DNA of 64,000 nucleotides from Lachnospiraceae bacterium KH1T2 (lineage in GTDB: Bacteria; Bacillota; Clostridia; Lachnospirales; Lachnospiraceae): the NCBI GenBank assembly GCA_900114405.1, contig FOSY01000007.1:1-64000 (forward strand). Direction: 5' to 3'. Numbering within the stretch: position 1 is the first letter of the stretch; each line of letters opens with the position of its first letter. Below, one piece after another: positions 8,736 through 17,555 of this stretch. Made by a program: the position numbers and the translations under genes. The notes below the pieces were generated by a model. It saw only the letters and a program-made list of their open reading frames with translations, ran no database searches and had not been told where the DNA came from.

Positions 8736-9719
8736 TTATGCAAGTGAAGCTGTAATGATAGCCATTGAGTATACTTCAAGAGCATTACAGCCACGTGAAA
8801 GGTCATTGATCGGAGCATTAAGTCCAAGAAGGATAGGACCGTATGCTTCAAAATTACCCATACGCTGTGCAATCTTATAACCAAGGTTACCAGCATTTAC
8901 ATCAGGGAAGATAAATGTATTTGCATGACCTGCTACCTGTGAACCAGGTGCCTTCTGACGAGCTACACGAGGTGAAACAGCTGCATCAAACTGAAGCTCT
9001 CCATCGATCGGAACTTCCGGATACTTAGCCTGAGCCTTTGCTGTAGCATTCTGCATCTTTGTAACAGTAGGATCTTTTGCAGAACCCTTTGTTGAGAATG
9101 AAAGGAATGCAACCTTTGGATCAACGCCAAAACGACGTGCACACTCAACTGTCTCACCACAAATCTCTACAAGCTGATCTTCATCCGGATTGATATTGAT
9201 AGCACAGTCACCCATTGCAATAACTTCATTTTCACCAGTTGCAGATGGACGAACAAGGATAAAGCAAGAAGAAACAACTGAGTTACCAGGCTTAGTTTTA
9301 ATGATCTGAAGTGCAGGACGAACTGTATCTGCTGTAGAATATGTTGCACCACCAAGAAGGCAATCAGCCTTACCCATCTTTACAAGCATTGTTCCAAAAT
9401 AGTTTGTGTGGCTGAGAGTTTCTCTAGCCTTCTCAGGTGTCATTCCCTTAGCCTTACGAAGCTCAACAAGCTCGTTAACCATCTCATCAAATTCATCGTA
9501 ATTATTAGGGTCTATGATAACAGCGCCGCGGATATTATATCCTGCATCCTCAGCTGCCTTCTGAATATTTTCTTCATTACCAAGAAGAATCGGCTTTAAG
9601 AAATTACTTGCCAAAAGTCTTGAAGCTGCTTCAAGAATTCTAGCATCTTCACCCTCTGTAAGTACGATAGTCTTCGGATTAGCTTTAAGCTGATCGATCA
9701 TTGTTCCAAATCCATACAT
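8736..9719 (-). CDS. pta: Phosphate acetyltransferase
   Basis: Interconverts acetyl-CoA + Pi and acetyl-phosphate + CoA, the step before acetate kinase in acetate fermentation. The 327 residues match the single-domain Pta family in length and pattern: TIVLTEGEDARILEAASRLL at the start, the central ADCLLGGATYSTADTVRPAL and STKGSAKDP, and the C-terminal FPDVNAGNLGYKIAQR and GCNALEVYSM. An AGAGG site precedes the ATG at 9719 by about 7 nt. Acetate kinase is not adjacent here, although the two are often paired, so ackA must be elsewhere. Cytoplasmic; butyrate-type phosphotransbutyrylases are related, but this sequence reads as a true Pta. Confidence 0.95.
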   Translation of the reverse strand: MYGFGTMIDQLKANPKTIVLTEGEDARILEAASRLLASNFLKPILLGNEENIQKAAEDAGYNIRGAVIIDPNNYDEFDEMVNELVELRKAKGMTPEKARETLSHTNYFGTMLVKMGKADCLLGGATYSTADTVRPALQIIKTKPGNSVVSSCFILVRPSATGENEVIAMGDCAININPDEDQLVEICGETVECARRFGVDPKVAFLSFSTKGSAKDPTVTKMQNATAKAQAKYPEVPIDGELQFDAAVSPRVARQKAPGSQVAGHANTFIFPDVNAGNLGYKIAQRMGNFEAYGPILLGLNAPINDLSRGCNALEVYSMAIITASLA

Positions 9720-10260
9720 AATATATGCCTCTTTTCTCCAAAATAATTTATACGGTCATACTCTCAGACCTTCTACAATCGTTTACATGTATCAATTATA
9801 TATCGTCTGTTTCCATGAGAATGCGCAGGGATCAGCTATTAATATGTCAGCTGCACTGACACAAATCTCACAGCAAGCCTCGTAAAACGAGACTTAAATT
9901 TACACTTTATCTGTTTACTCGATTGTACTTTATTAATACAACTCTACTTGATGCACAGCAATTCATCTATGAGTTAACTCAAAGTTAAAAATTTATCACA
10001 AAAAATTTTATCACTTTCGCACTTTAATTAGCGAAAATTCACATCGTTAAAAAAATATCCAACTTTATTTTTTAGTTATTTTTTTCACAATAAGAAAATT
10101 TATACAAATATCCATTCTGACAAAAATTGTACTTATCTATTTTTTCAACAAACCAACTTCTGTATAAAAATTAACTGTATTCATAAAAAAACACTATACA
10201 ATTTTCTGTATAACGTTGTATTATATATGTCATATATTCATGCCAAAGCATAAAAAAACA
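9720..10260. other. AT-rich intergenic region without gene
   Basis: About 540 bases, very AT-rich. It must hold the pta promoter (minus) and that of the small plus-strand gene at 10281. Short dyads such as ctcgtaaaacgag (near 9884) are visible. I see no open reading frame with a ribosome binding site and no recognisable riboswitch. Confidence 0.5.
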
Positions 10261-10280
10261 AAAAAAGAGGCCACCGTGAT

Positions 10281-10481
10281 ATGATGAACAGATCAAATAT
10301 TTCAAGTTTATATTTTCAATACCCTAATAATAATGCACCTTTCCCGCTTTCAAAATTTGTAAATATCACCAAAGATCATTCATCTGTAATTTCAGATTTT
10401 CAGAAGCAGCATGAAGAAGAAATCGACAGCCAGTTTTTAAGCATGGCTCAAAGGATCATAGACAAAATGGAACGTCTTTAA
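10281..10481 (+). CDS. Small uncharacterised protein (66 aa)
   Basis: Protein starting MMNRSNISSLYFQYPNN and ending in an acidic amphipathic helix (EEEIDSQFLSMAQRIIDKMERL). It is preceded by an AAAGAGG site ending 10 nt before the first ATG and closed by the strong terminator at 10501-10536. Those two signals and the helical tail make it more likely real than chance. It is not recognised and carries no membrane helix or signal peptide. The C-terminal helix could mediate oligomerisation or binding to a partner. Confidence 0.55.
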   Translation: MMNRSNISSLYFQYPNNNAPFPLSKFVNITKDHSSVISDFQKQHEEEIDSQFLSMAQRIIDKMERL

Positions 10482-10500
10482 GCTTTTTCCTTAAAACTTG

Positions 10501-10536
10501 ATAGCCGGACTGTGCCAAGCACAGTCCGGCTATTTT
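10501..10536. terminator. Bidirectional intrinsic terminator
   Basis: A perfect 15-bp stem, atagccggactgtgc (10501-10515) with gcacagtccggctat (10519-10533), a 3-nt loop and TTTT. It ends both the 66-aa gene and carB. Confidence 0.92.
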
Positions 10537-10538
10537 AC

Positions 10539-13500
10539 TTATCTGATTTCTGCGTGCCACTCCTGCAATGACTTTATATCATCATCGCCGTTTTTCTTTA
10601 CATACCCTATTCCCTCTGCTGCTGCTTTTGCAGCTGCAATAGTTGTGATATATGGTATTCTCGCCTTGATAGCTCCCTTTCTTAAGTAACTGTCATCATT
10701 TATGCTGTCTTTTCCCACAGGAGAATTGATTATAAGGTCAATTTCACCATTTGTAATACTGTCAAGGATATTCGGGCGTCCTTCTGAAAGCTTTAATATC
10801 TTTTCTGCAGGAACACCTGCCTCTCTGATCAGCTCAAAAGTTTTGCCTGTCGCCAATATCTTAAAGCCACTCTCATTGAACTTTTTTGCAATTTCCGGAA
10901 CCTCCGGGCGATCCTTTCTATTCATTGAGATAAGTACCGTTCCTTTGGTCGGAAGTTCCGCTTTTGCAGCTTCTTCTGCCTTAAAGAAAGCCTCTCCGGT
11001 CGTTTTTGAAATTCCCAAAACTTCACCCGTTGATCTCATCTCAGGTCCAAGTACCGGGTCAACCTCAGGGAACATATTAAATGGAAATACTGCTTCCTTC
11101 ACACCATAATAAGGTATCTCCTTTTCTTTAAGCTCAGGCACCGGAGACTTTCTTCCCGTGATTCCACTCGTAATGATCTCCACAGCTATCGGAACCATCT
11201 TTATTCCGCACACTTTTGATACCAATGGAACTGTTCGCGATGCTCTGGGGTTTGCCTCGATTACAAATACCTTATCATTCTCAATTGCATACTGCATATT
11301 CATAAGGCCAACAACATGCATTTCTTTTGCAATTTTTCTGGTATATTCTTTGATCGTTTTAAGATTTTCCTCTGAAATATGCTTTGAAGGGACAATGCAT
11401 GCCGAATCTCCTGAATGGATACCTGCAAGTTCAATGTGTTCCATAACAGCAGGTACAAAAACATTCTCGCCATCACTTATCGCATCAGCTTCACACTCCA
11501 TTGCATGATTCAAAAAACGGTCTATGAGTATCGGTCTGTCAGGTGTCACACCGATCGCCGCTTCCATATATCCGACAAGGCTTTCATCATCATAAACTAC
11601 TTCCATGCCTCTTCCGCCAAGCACGAAAGACGGTCTCACCATTACCGGATAACCTATCCTGTGTGCATTTTCCAAAGCTTCGTCTACGCTTGACGCCATG
11701 CCGGCTTCCGGCATCGGTATTTCTAACTTATCCATCATCGAGCGGAAAAGATCTCTATCTTCTGCAAGTGCTATCACCTCAGGCGAAGTACCAAGTATCT
11801 TTACACCATTCTTTTCAAGGCTCTCCGCAAGATTCAATGGTGTCTGACCACCAAACTGCGCAATAACGCCAACAGGCTTTTCCTTCTTATATATACTTAA
11901 AACATCTTCGAGAGTGAGTGGCTCAAAGTAAAGCTTATCTGACGTATCATAGTCTGTAGAAACTGTTTCAGGATTACAATTTACAATAATAGTCTCAAAT
12001 CCAAGTTTCTTAAGAGATTGCGCTGCATGTACGCAGCAATAGTCAAATTCGATACCCTGACCAATTCTGTTTGGTCCACCACCAAGTATCATTATCTTTG
12101 GCTTCTCTGTATCCACCGGGTCGTTATCAACACCATTGTATGTTGAATAAAAGTAGGAGCTATCCTCTGTACCGCTCACATGCACAGCATCCCAGCATTC
12201 TTCAGCCCCAAGTTCCTCACGTCTTGCGCGGATCTCATCTTCAGAAACACCTAAGATTTCCGCAAGATATCTGTCTGAGAAACCGTCTTTTTTAGCCTGT
12301 ACGAGCAGTTCAGCATCAGGCATACTGCCTTTGAATTTGAGAATCTTCTCCTCTTCCTCAACAAGTTCCTTCATCTGCTCTATAAAATACTTTTTCACTT
12401 TTGTAAGCTCAAAGATTTCATCTACTGAAGCACCTTTTCTAAGTGCTTCATACATAATAAAGTGCCTTTCACTTGATGCGGTGACAAGCTTTTTCATGAG
12501 CTTTTCCTTGCTTAATTCATTAAAGTTTTTGACAAAGCCAAGCCCATAGCGGTCTTTTTCAAGCGAACGTATTGCCTTCTGAAACGCTTCTTTATAATTC
12601 TTTCCAATGCTCATCACTTCACCCACAGCTCTCATCTGTGTGCCAAGCTTATCTTCAACTCCCTTAAACTTTTCAAACGCCCATCTGGCAAATTTAACTA
12701 CAACATAATCACCATCAGGTACATATTTATCTAAAGTTCCATACTTTCCGCAAGGAAGCTCTGCTAAAGTAAGCCCTGTTGCAAGCTTGGCAGAAACAAG
12801 CGCTATTGGAAATCCTGTTGCCTTTGATGCAAGTGCAGATGAACGTGAAGTTCTAGGATTTATCTCAATCACAACCACTCTGTCAGATACCGGATCATGC
12901 GCAAACTGTACATTTGTACCGCCAATAACCCCGATATGCTCGACTATTTTATATGCCTGCCTCTGAAGCTCTTTTTGCAGCTCTTCTGAAATCGTCAAAA
13001 AAGGAGCTGTGCAGAAAGAATCTCCTGTATGAACACCTACCGGATCCACATTTTCTATGAAGCATATCGTGATCATATTGTTATCTTTATCACGTACTAC
13101 TTCAAGTTCAAGCTCTTCCCATCCAAGTATAGATTCCTCCACAAGTACCTGATGTATAAGACTTGCCTGAAGTCCTCTGGCGCATACAGTTTTCAACTCA
13201 TCTTTATTATAAACAAGCCCGCCGCCGGCACCTCCCATGGTGTATGCAGGTCGAAGAACAACCGGGTATCCAAGCTTATCAGCTATACACAATGCCTCAT
13301 CAACACTATACGCAACCTCACTTCTTGCCATTTGGACACCAAGGCTTTCCATAGTTTCCTTGAATTCGATCCTGTCCTCTCCGCGCTCTATAGCATCGAC
13401 CTGAACACCTATGACTTTAACATTATATTTATCCAGAATTCCTTCTTTATATAGCTCAGCGCAAAGATTTAAGCCTGACTGTCCGCCAAGATTAGGCAGC

Positions 13501-13757
13501 AAAGCATCCGGCCGCTCTTTCGCAATGATCTGCTCAAGTCTGCGCACGTTTAACGGCTCTATATAAGTAATGTCAGCCATCTCCGGATCAGTCATTATCG
13601 TGGCAGGGTTCGAATTAACGAGCACGATCTCATATCCAAGGCTTATAAGCGCCTTGCAGGCCTGTGTACCTGAATAATCAAATTCACAGGCTTGTCCAAT
13701 TATGATAGGACCAGAACCTATTATCAGGATCTTATGAATATCTGTTCTCTGCGGCAT
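10539..13757 (-). CDS. carB: Carbamoyl-phosphate synthase, large subunit
   Basis: Makes carbamoyl phosphate from bicarbonate, ammonia (delivered by the small subunit) and two ATP, for arginine and pyrimidine synthesis. With 1072 residues it has the full family length. The two homologous ATP-grasp halves are visible: KILIIGSGPIIIGQACEFDYSG near the N terminus and KIMILGGGPNRIGQGIEFDYCC near residue 555. The C-terminal MGS-like allosteric domain (about 935-1072, TGKTFELIREAGVPAEKI) binds UMP/ornithine-type effectors in relatives. I start at the ATG giving MPQRTDIHKI because GGAGGG lies 7 nt before it; an in-frame TTG at 13772 overlaps that site. carA is not adjacent, so the small subunit is encoded elsewhere. 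Confidence 0.97.
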   Translation of the reverse strand: MPQRTDIHKILIIGSGPIIIGQACEFDYSGTQACKALISLGYEIVLVNSNPATIMTDPEMADITYIEPLNVRRLEQIIAKERPDALLPNLGGQSGLNLCAELYKEGILDKYNVKVIGVQVDAIERGEDRIEFKETMESLGVQMARSEVAYSVDEALCIADKLGYPVVLRPAYTMGGAGGGLVYNKDELKTVCARGLQASLIHQVLVEESILGWEELELEVVRDKDNNMITICFIENVDPVGVHTGDSFCTAPFLTISEELQKELQRQAYKIVEHIGVIGGTNVQFAHDPVSDRVVVIEINPRTSRSSALASKATGFPIALVSAKLATGLTLAELPCGKYGTLDKYVPDGDYVVVKFARWAFEKFKGVEDKLGTQMRAVGEVMSIGKNYKEAFQKAIRSLEKDRYGLGFVKNFNELSKEKLMKKLVTASSERHFIMYEALRKGASVDEIFELTKVKKYFIEQMKELVEEEEKILKFKGSMPDAELLVQAKKDGFSDRYLAEILGVSEDEIRARREELGAEECWDAVHVSGTEDSSYFYSTYNGVDNDPVDTEKPKIMILGGGPNRIGQGIEFDYCCVHAAQSLKKLGFETIIVNCNPETVSTDYDTSDKLYFEPLTLEDVLSIYKKEKPVGVIAQFGGQTPLNLAESLEKNGVKILGTSPEVIALAEDRDLFRSMMDKLEIPMPEAGMASSVDEALENAHRIGYPVMVRPSFVLGGRGMEVVYDDESLVGYMEAAIGVTPDRPILIDRFLNHAMECEADAISDGENVFVPAVMEHIELAGIHSGDSACIVPSKHISEENLKTIKEYTRKIAKEMHVVGLMNMQYAIENDKVFVIEANPRASRTVPLVSKVCGIKMVPIAVEIITSGITGRKSPVPELKEKEIPYYGVKEAVFPFNMFPEVDPVLGPEMRSTGEVLGISKTTGEAFFKAEEAAKAELPTKGTVLISMNRKDRPEVPEIAKKFNESGFKILATGKTFELIREAGVPAEKILKLSEGRPNILDSITNGEIDLIINSPVGKDSINDDSYLRKGAIKARIPYITTIAAAKAAAEGIGYVKKNGDDDIKSLQEWHAEIR

Positions 13758-13957
13758 ATAAATTCCCTCCAAATTTTAATCAACAAATGTATATTTATGC
13801 ATTTATTGTCCCCTATAATAACATTTATTTATAAAAAAGTGAATACGATGTATAAAAATACACTCATTTTTATTAATTCCGCACTCTCCTGCAAGCTTGC
13901 TTCTCTATGATAAAGCCGTCTATCTCTCAGATACGCTTTACCGTCTCGTACTTATTT

Positions 13958-14635
13958 TTAAGCCAATTCCAATATTCCTGTCAAATTTTCTTTAACTGCA
14001 TAAACAATATCCTTCACATCATCACCTGCCGGAGTCTGATCAGGAACATATATCACTTTTAATCCTGCGCCATACGCACTCTGTGCACCATTTGGCGAAT
14101 CTTCAACTGCGCAGACATCCTCTTTTTTCAATGGATTTTCATTCGGATGTCTGTGTGAATACTCTTCCGAAACTTTCTCAAATGCATATTTATAAATATC
14201 CGGTGCCGGCTTACCTTCTTTTACCATAACTGCAGACGTAATAATATCAAGGTACGGATACAGACCAAGCTCCTGTGTATATTTTGTCGCTCTTTCCATA
14301 TCTGAAGCAGTTGCAAGAGCTGTCATGATACCCATCTCCTGAAGCTTTTTTAAGACATCCACAGCACCTGGCTTCAATTCTATACGGTGCTCATTAAAAA
14401 AATCTGCCATTATCTTCATTCTATAGTTTCTTACTGCAGCATAGTCAAATTCCGGATCTTTCGTGATCTCCTTCATATATTCCGGTGAAAACGGTCTGCC
14501 AAGTGATCTGAGTTTTAAAACCTGCTCATCAGTTACTGTATACCCAAAATGTTCAAATGCCTTTGGCCAAAATATCCTATAATACTTTTCTGTGTCGATC
14601 AAAGTACCGTCAAGATCAAAAATTACTGCTTTCAT
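13958..14635 (-). CDS. HAD family hydrolase (beta-phosphoglucomutase-like)
   Basis: Cytoplasmic phosphatase or phosphomutase of 225 residues. HAD motif I is FDLDGTLIDTE (nucleophile D9 and acid D11), motif II ALATASD, motif III the Lys in KEGKPAPDIYKYAF, and motif IV CAVEDSPNGAQSAYGAG. A helical cap sits between motifs I and II, as in the beta-PGM/GPH subfamily (sugar phosphates, phosphoglycolate). Substrate is not deducible. I start at the third possible ATG, 14635, where AAAGG stands about 6 nt upstream. It stands alone between carB and the tRNA-Ser gene. A 10-bp dyad at 14666-14688 lies just upstream of the start. Confidence 0.88.
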   Translation of the reverse strand: MKAVIFDLDGTLIDTEKYYRIFWPKAFEHFGYTVTDEQVLKLRSLGRPFSPEYMKEITKDPEFDYAAVRNYRMKIMADFFNEHRIELKPGAVDVLKKLQEMGIMTALATASDMERATKYTQELGLYPYLDIITSAVMVKEGKPAPDIYKYAFEKVSEEYSHRHPNENPLKKEDVCAVEDSPNGAQSAYGAGLKVIYVPDQTPAGDDVKDIVYAVKENLTGILELA

Positions 14636-14665
14636 ACTCATCCTTTCAATCATTTTTATTATAGT

Positions 14666-14688
14666 AAACGAAATTCATAATTTCGTTT
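14666..14688. promoter_or_regulatory. Inverted repeat aaacgaaatt-cat-aatttcgttt
   Basis: Perfect 10-bp arms with a 3-nt spacer, 31 bases upstream of the HAD gene start. It could be an operator or a 5' UTR hairpin. The rest of 14689-14877 has an imperfect aatatgcc/ggcatatt dyad (about 14754-14801) and no gene. Confidence 0.4.
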
Positions 14689-14885
14689 GAAGCTCCGCTA
14701 TTGTTTTGACACATTTATAAGTCAATACATTATGATGCGTCCGGATTTAAAAAATATGCCGCTTTCAGCATTCCAAATCCAGCGCAGTGAATGGCATATT
14801 ATCTTTGTCGTTCATAATAATTATAGCAAAAATGACGACACATCAGTTAAATAGTTATTCACTAAAAAAATTCGTTATTTTTGTA

Positions 14886-14914
14886 TTGACATAAAAACAT
14901 TTTTTTGATATTAT
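14886..14914 (+). promoter_or_regulatory. Sigma-A promoter of tRNA-Ser copy 1
   Basis: TTGACA (14886-14891), exactly 17 bases, then TATTAT (14909-14914), 30 bases before the tRNA. The same arrangement occurs before copy 2, offset by 2466 bases. Confidence 0.85.
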
Positions 14915-14944
14915 TTAATGCGTCGCAAGAAAAGGCGCAAACAT

Positions 14945-15030
14945 GGAGAGGTATCGAAGTGGTCATAACGAGGCGGTCTTGAAAACCGTTTGGCGGCAAC
15001 GCCACATGGGTTCGAATCCCATCCTCTCCG
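14945..15030 (+). tRNA. tRNA-Ser (anticodon UGA), copy 1
   Basis: Class II tRNA of 86 nt. The acceptor stem GGAGAGG pairs with CCTCTCC (15023-15029) and the discriminator is G. The anticodon stem is GGTCT-TGAAA-ACC with TGA in the loop; a long variable arm (TTTGGCGGCAACGCCAC) and TTCGAAT in the T loop follow. CCA is not encoded. Reads UCA and other UCN codons by wobble. Identical in all 86 positions to the copy at 17411-17496. Confidence 0.97.
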
Positions 15031-15074
15031 CTTCAATTAAAAGCGGATCAAGTTTAATCCACAAAGGTAAAGAG

Positions 15075-15109
15075 CTCAGCATTTGTATTATATATATGCT
15101 GAGTTTTTT
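15075..15109 (+). terminator. Terminator of tRNA-Ser copy 1
   Basis: Stem ctcagcat (15075-15082) with atgctgag (15096-15103), then TTTTTT. It shares no sequence with the terminator after copy 2, so the duplicated unit ends before it. Confidence 0.75.
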
Positions 15110-15336
15110 ATTTACATTTTTAACAGCAGACGCCTTTTAGTGCCTGCTCCATTCTCTCTTCATACAAGTGATATTCAATCATTTACTTCATACCCACAAA
15201 TTTCTACAATTGCTCGTAAAATTCTTCTTACTCTTTTTTCAAAATGCCTTAATTTTAGTACAGTAAAATTAAGGCACACATAGTATTCCCCCCATAATAT
15301 CACGATAAACAATTCATTTATTATCATAATTATCTA

Positions 15337-15363
15337 TAAAAATTAAAGAAATAATGTCGATAT
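15337..15363 (+). promoter_or_regulatory. Sigma-28 type flagellin promoter
   Basis: TAAAAATT (15337-15344), exactly 11 bases, then GTCGATAT (15356-15363). The motility sigma factor consensus is TAAAGTTT-N11-GCCGATAA; each element matches at 6 of 8 positions with exact spacing. It lies 58 bases before the flagellin ATG. The rest of 15110-15421 shows no gene. Confidence 0.72.
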
Positions 15364-15421
15364 GATTTATAACTAATTAATAAAATATATGTCTTAAAAA
15401 TAATTTTACAGAGGTAAATGT

Positions 15422-17332
15422 ATGTCTAGCAAAATAAACGTCATTGCACATAATGTCACGAGTATGTTTACTAGCCGGCAGCTTGGCATTACTGATAAGA
15501 ATCTTGCAAAGAGCAGCGAAAAACTGTCTTCCGGATTCAAGATCAACCGGGCAGCTGACGATGCAGCAGGACTTGCAATTTCCGAAAAAATGCGTCGCTT
15601 GATCCGCGGGCTCGATAAAGGAAGCAGCAATATAATCGACGGCATAAATTTAGTACAGACCGCAGAAGGCGCTCTCAACGAAGTTCATGATATGCTGCAG
15701 CGAATGAATGAACTTGCTGTTAAAGGGCTCTCTTGCTCTGTAGACCATCAGGACAGGCAGGCTATACAGAACGAGATAAATGCTCTTTACTCCGAAATAA
15801 GAAGAGTTGGCGATACAACTACCTTCAACGAACTCAATATACTACAAGGTGATCCACTTCACGCACACAAAGTCGCTACAGGTACTACTGACGTCGTAAA
15901 AGTCGACATTATACGCGAAGCAGAAGGTATGCCTTCCGCATATGTATCATATGAAGGTGTGTCAAGTTCAAATGGGCAAAACGTTATGACTCTTGGCGGT
16001 GCAAAGGAGATCACTCAGCCTTCTTCGGACGGAACCTCTTACAAAACCGAAAATAATACAACCGTGTCTAATTCTAAGTGGTCAACCGGATTAGATGATA
16101 ATTATGGATGCTCAATAAATTTCAGCAAATTAGCAGGTACATATGGCGATAATCTGGAGTTTTACAATGCTTTGAATGAATTTGTCGGTGCTGGATTCTA
16201 TACAACATGCAATACCTGCAGCAATCAATATAATATTGTCTTCAATGCAGGCAGCAACAACAACTATTTTGTCCCTGATGACAAGGTAAACTTTGGTGGC
16301 GCTATATATGTCGACCTCACAAACCTCCTAGAGCAGGCAAAAACAGCAACTACCGAAGCAGAATCACAGGCATTGACAACACAGTTTGTAAATCTTATCG
16401 CTTCGAAAGCCAGCAGCTCTCCTGCAATAAGAGATCATTACACACGATATGTCACTAATGCCAACTATCCATATAAACTTTTTATCTATGATTTCAGGGA
16501 CTACACAGATGATCCAAATGATTACAGATATGGCTATACTATTCCGCCAAATGGCAGCAGAAAAACCGGTTCTATAGGTTCTATCAGTGGTCGAATATGT
16601 ACAGACAACATCGTTGCCGAAGTCGTATACGGAACATACTATACTCATGAGCCGCTTAATATACAGCATGGAGACGATTCCGATAATAATTCAACACTCC
16701 ATTTACCAAACTTAAATGCAATGTTTAATGTATATTCCAAATACGGATTTCTCTCACCTGAAGCTTCTCTCACTTTGGAAGAGTATTTCCCTCCGGTAAC
16801 GGTTACTACCACCGCTGGAGGCTCATATATTTCATACACCGAGACAATACCGAGCTATACATATCAGAAAGCCATTTATACTCCTGTTCCTCCGCGTGTT
16901 TACTATGAAGCCGGTGAAAAAAAGATCGAATATTTCCCGCCTAAGGTCTCATATAAAACCGTTACTGTGCCTGAGCAAACTGTAACAAAATATAAATATA
17001 CCGGCGGTGTTACAACTTCAACTACAACGCCTGAACATTATGGAGACCTGAATTATACAATTTTAGACGTGATCAAAGATCTGATAAGCTCTGTAAACGA
17101 CATGCGCACAAAACTTGGTGCTTCTCAAAATCGTCTGGAGCATGCATACAAATATAATGCGAATGAACATGAAAATCTTCAGCGCTCTGAATCAGTTATA
17201 CGCGACACCAACATTGCTGCCGAAATGGTCAACTATTCCAGAAATAGCATAATCAGTCAGGCGGCTAAATCAATTCTGGCAAATGCAAACAACAATCCGC
17301 AAAGCGTTTTAAATCTGCTGAAAAATGATTAA
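15422..17332 (+). CDS. Flagellin with large variable central domain
   Basis: Filament subunit of 636 residues, exported by the flagellar type III system. The conserved N-terminal D0/D1 region (1-150) contains LAKSSEKLSSGFKINRAADD and AAGLAISEKMR, and the C-terminal D1/D0 region (about 545-636) contains VIRDTNIAAEMVNYSRN and ends SVLNLLKND. The central 390 residues are surface-exposed in flagellins. Here they include a CxxC motif (FYTTCNTCSNQ), further Cys, and a Tyr/Thr/Pro-rich stretch (SYTYQKAIYTPVPPRVYY) near 485-540. Cysteine is rare in flagellins. AGAGG lies 7 nt before the ATG. The gene sits alone between duplicated tRNA-Ser units, away from other flagellar genes, so it is probably an additional flagellin rather than the main one. 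Confidence 0.93.
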   Translation: MSSKINVIAHNVTSMFTSRQLGITDKNLAKSSEKLSSGFKINRAADDAAGLAISEKMRRLIRGLDKGSSNIIDGINLVQTAEGALNEVHDMLQRMNELAVKGLSCSVDHQDRQAIQNEINALYSEIRRVGDTTTFNELNILQGDPLHAHKVATGTTDVVKVDIIREAEGMPSAYVSYEGVSSSNGQNVMTLGGAKEITQPSSDGTSYKTENNTTVSNSKWSTGLDDNYGCSINFSKLAGTYGDNLEFYNALNEFVGAGFYTTCNTCSNQYNIVFNAGSNNNYFVPDDKVNFGGAIYVDLTNLLEQAKTATTEAESQALTTQFVNLIASKASSSPAIRDHYTRYVTNANYPYKLFIYDFRDYTDDPNDYRYGYTIPPNGSRKTGSIGSISGRICTDNIVAEVVYGTYYTHEPLNIQHGDDSDNNSTLHLPNLNAMFNVYSKYGFLSPEASLTLEEYFPPVTVTTTAGGSYISYTETIPSYTYQKAIYTPVPPRVYYEAGEKKIEYFPPKVSYKTVTVPEQTVTKYKYTGGVTTSTTTPEHYGDLNYTILDVIKDLISSVNDMRTKLGASQNRLEHAYKYNANEHENLQRSESVIRDTNIAAEMVNYSRNSIISQAAKSILANANNNPQSVLNLLKND

Positions 17333-17351
17333 AAAAAATCATAATTTTGTA

Positions 17352-17380
17352 TTGACACAAAAACAATTCTTTGATATTAT
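17352..17380 (+). promoter_or_regulatory. Sigma-A promoter of tRNA-Ser copy 2
   Basis: TTGACA (17352-17357), 17 bases, TATTAT (17375-17380). The leader after it contains gcgtcgc and gcgacgc, which can form a stem; copy 1 has a weaker version. Confidence 0.85.
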
Positions 17381-17410
17381 TTAATGCGTCGCAAGGAGCG
17401 ACGCAGACAT

Positions 17411-17496
17411 GGAGAGGTATCGAAGTGGTCATAACGAGGCGGTCTTGAAAACCGTTTGGCGGCAACGCCACATGGGTTCGAATCCCATCCTCTCCG
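17411..17496 (+). tRNA. tRNA-Ser (anticodon UGA), copy 2
   Basis: Identical over 86 nt to the tRNA at 14945-15030, with TGA anticodon, long variable arm and no encoded CCA. The similarity continues upstream through the promoter (from 17345, against 14879) and 4 bases downstream. The duplicated unit is therefore about 156 bp without indels. Confidence 0.97.
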
Positions 17497-17506
17497 CTTC
17501 ATAAAG

Positions 17507-17541
17507 AAAGAGACATTACAAAATGTGATGTCTCTTTTTTC
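17507..17541. terminator. Terminator of tRNA-Ser copy 2 and of the LysM gene
   Basis: Stem aaagagacat (17507-17516) with atgtctcttt (17528-17537), followed by a T-run on plus and preceded by an A-run, so it can serve both converging genes. Confidence 0.78.
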
Positions 17542-17555
17542 TTGATCTTTTTTAA

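Noticed and set aside
14943..15140. Reading frame over tRNA-Ser copy 1
   Set aside because: It runs through the tRNA itself; the same false frame appears at copy 2 on the other strand.
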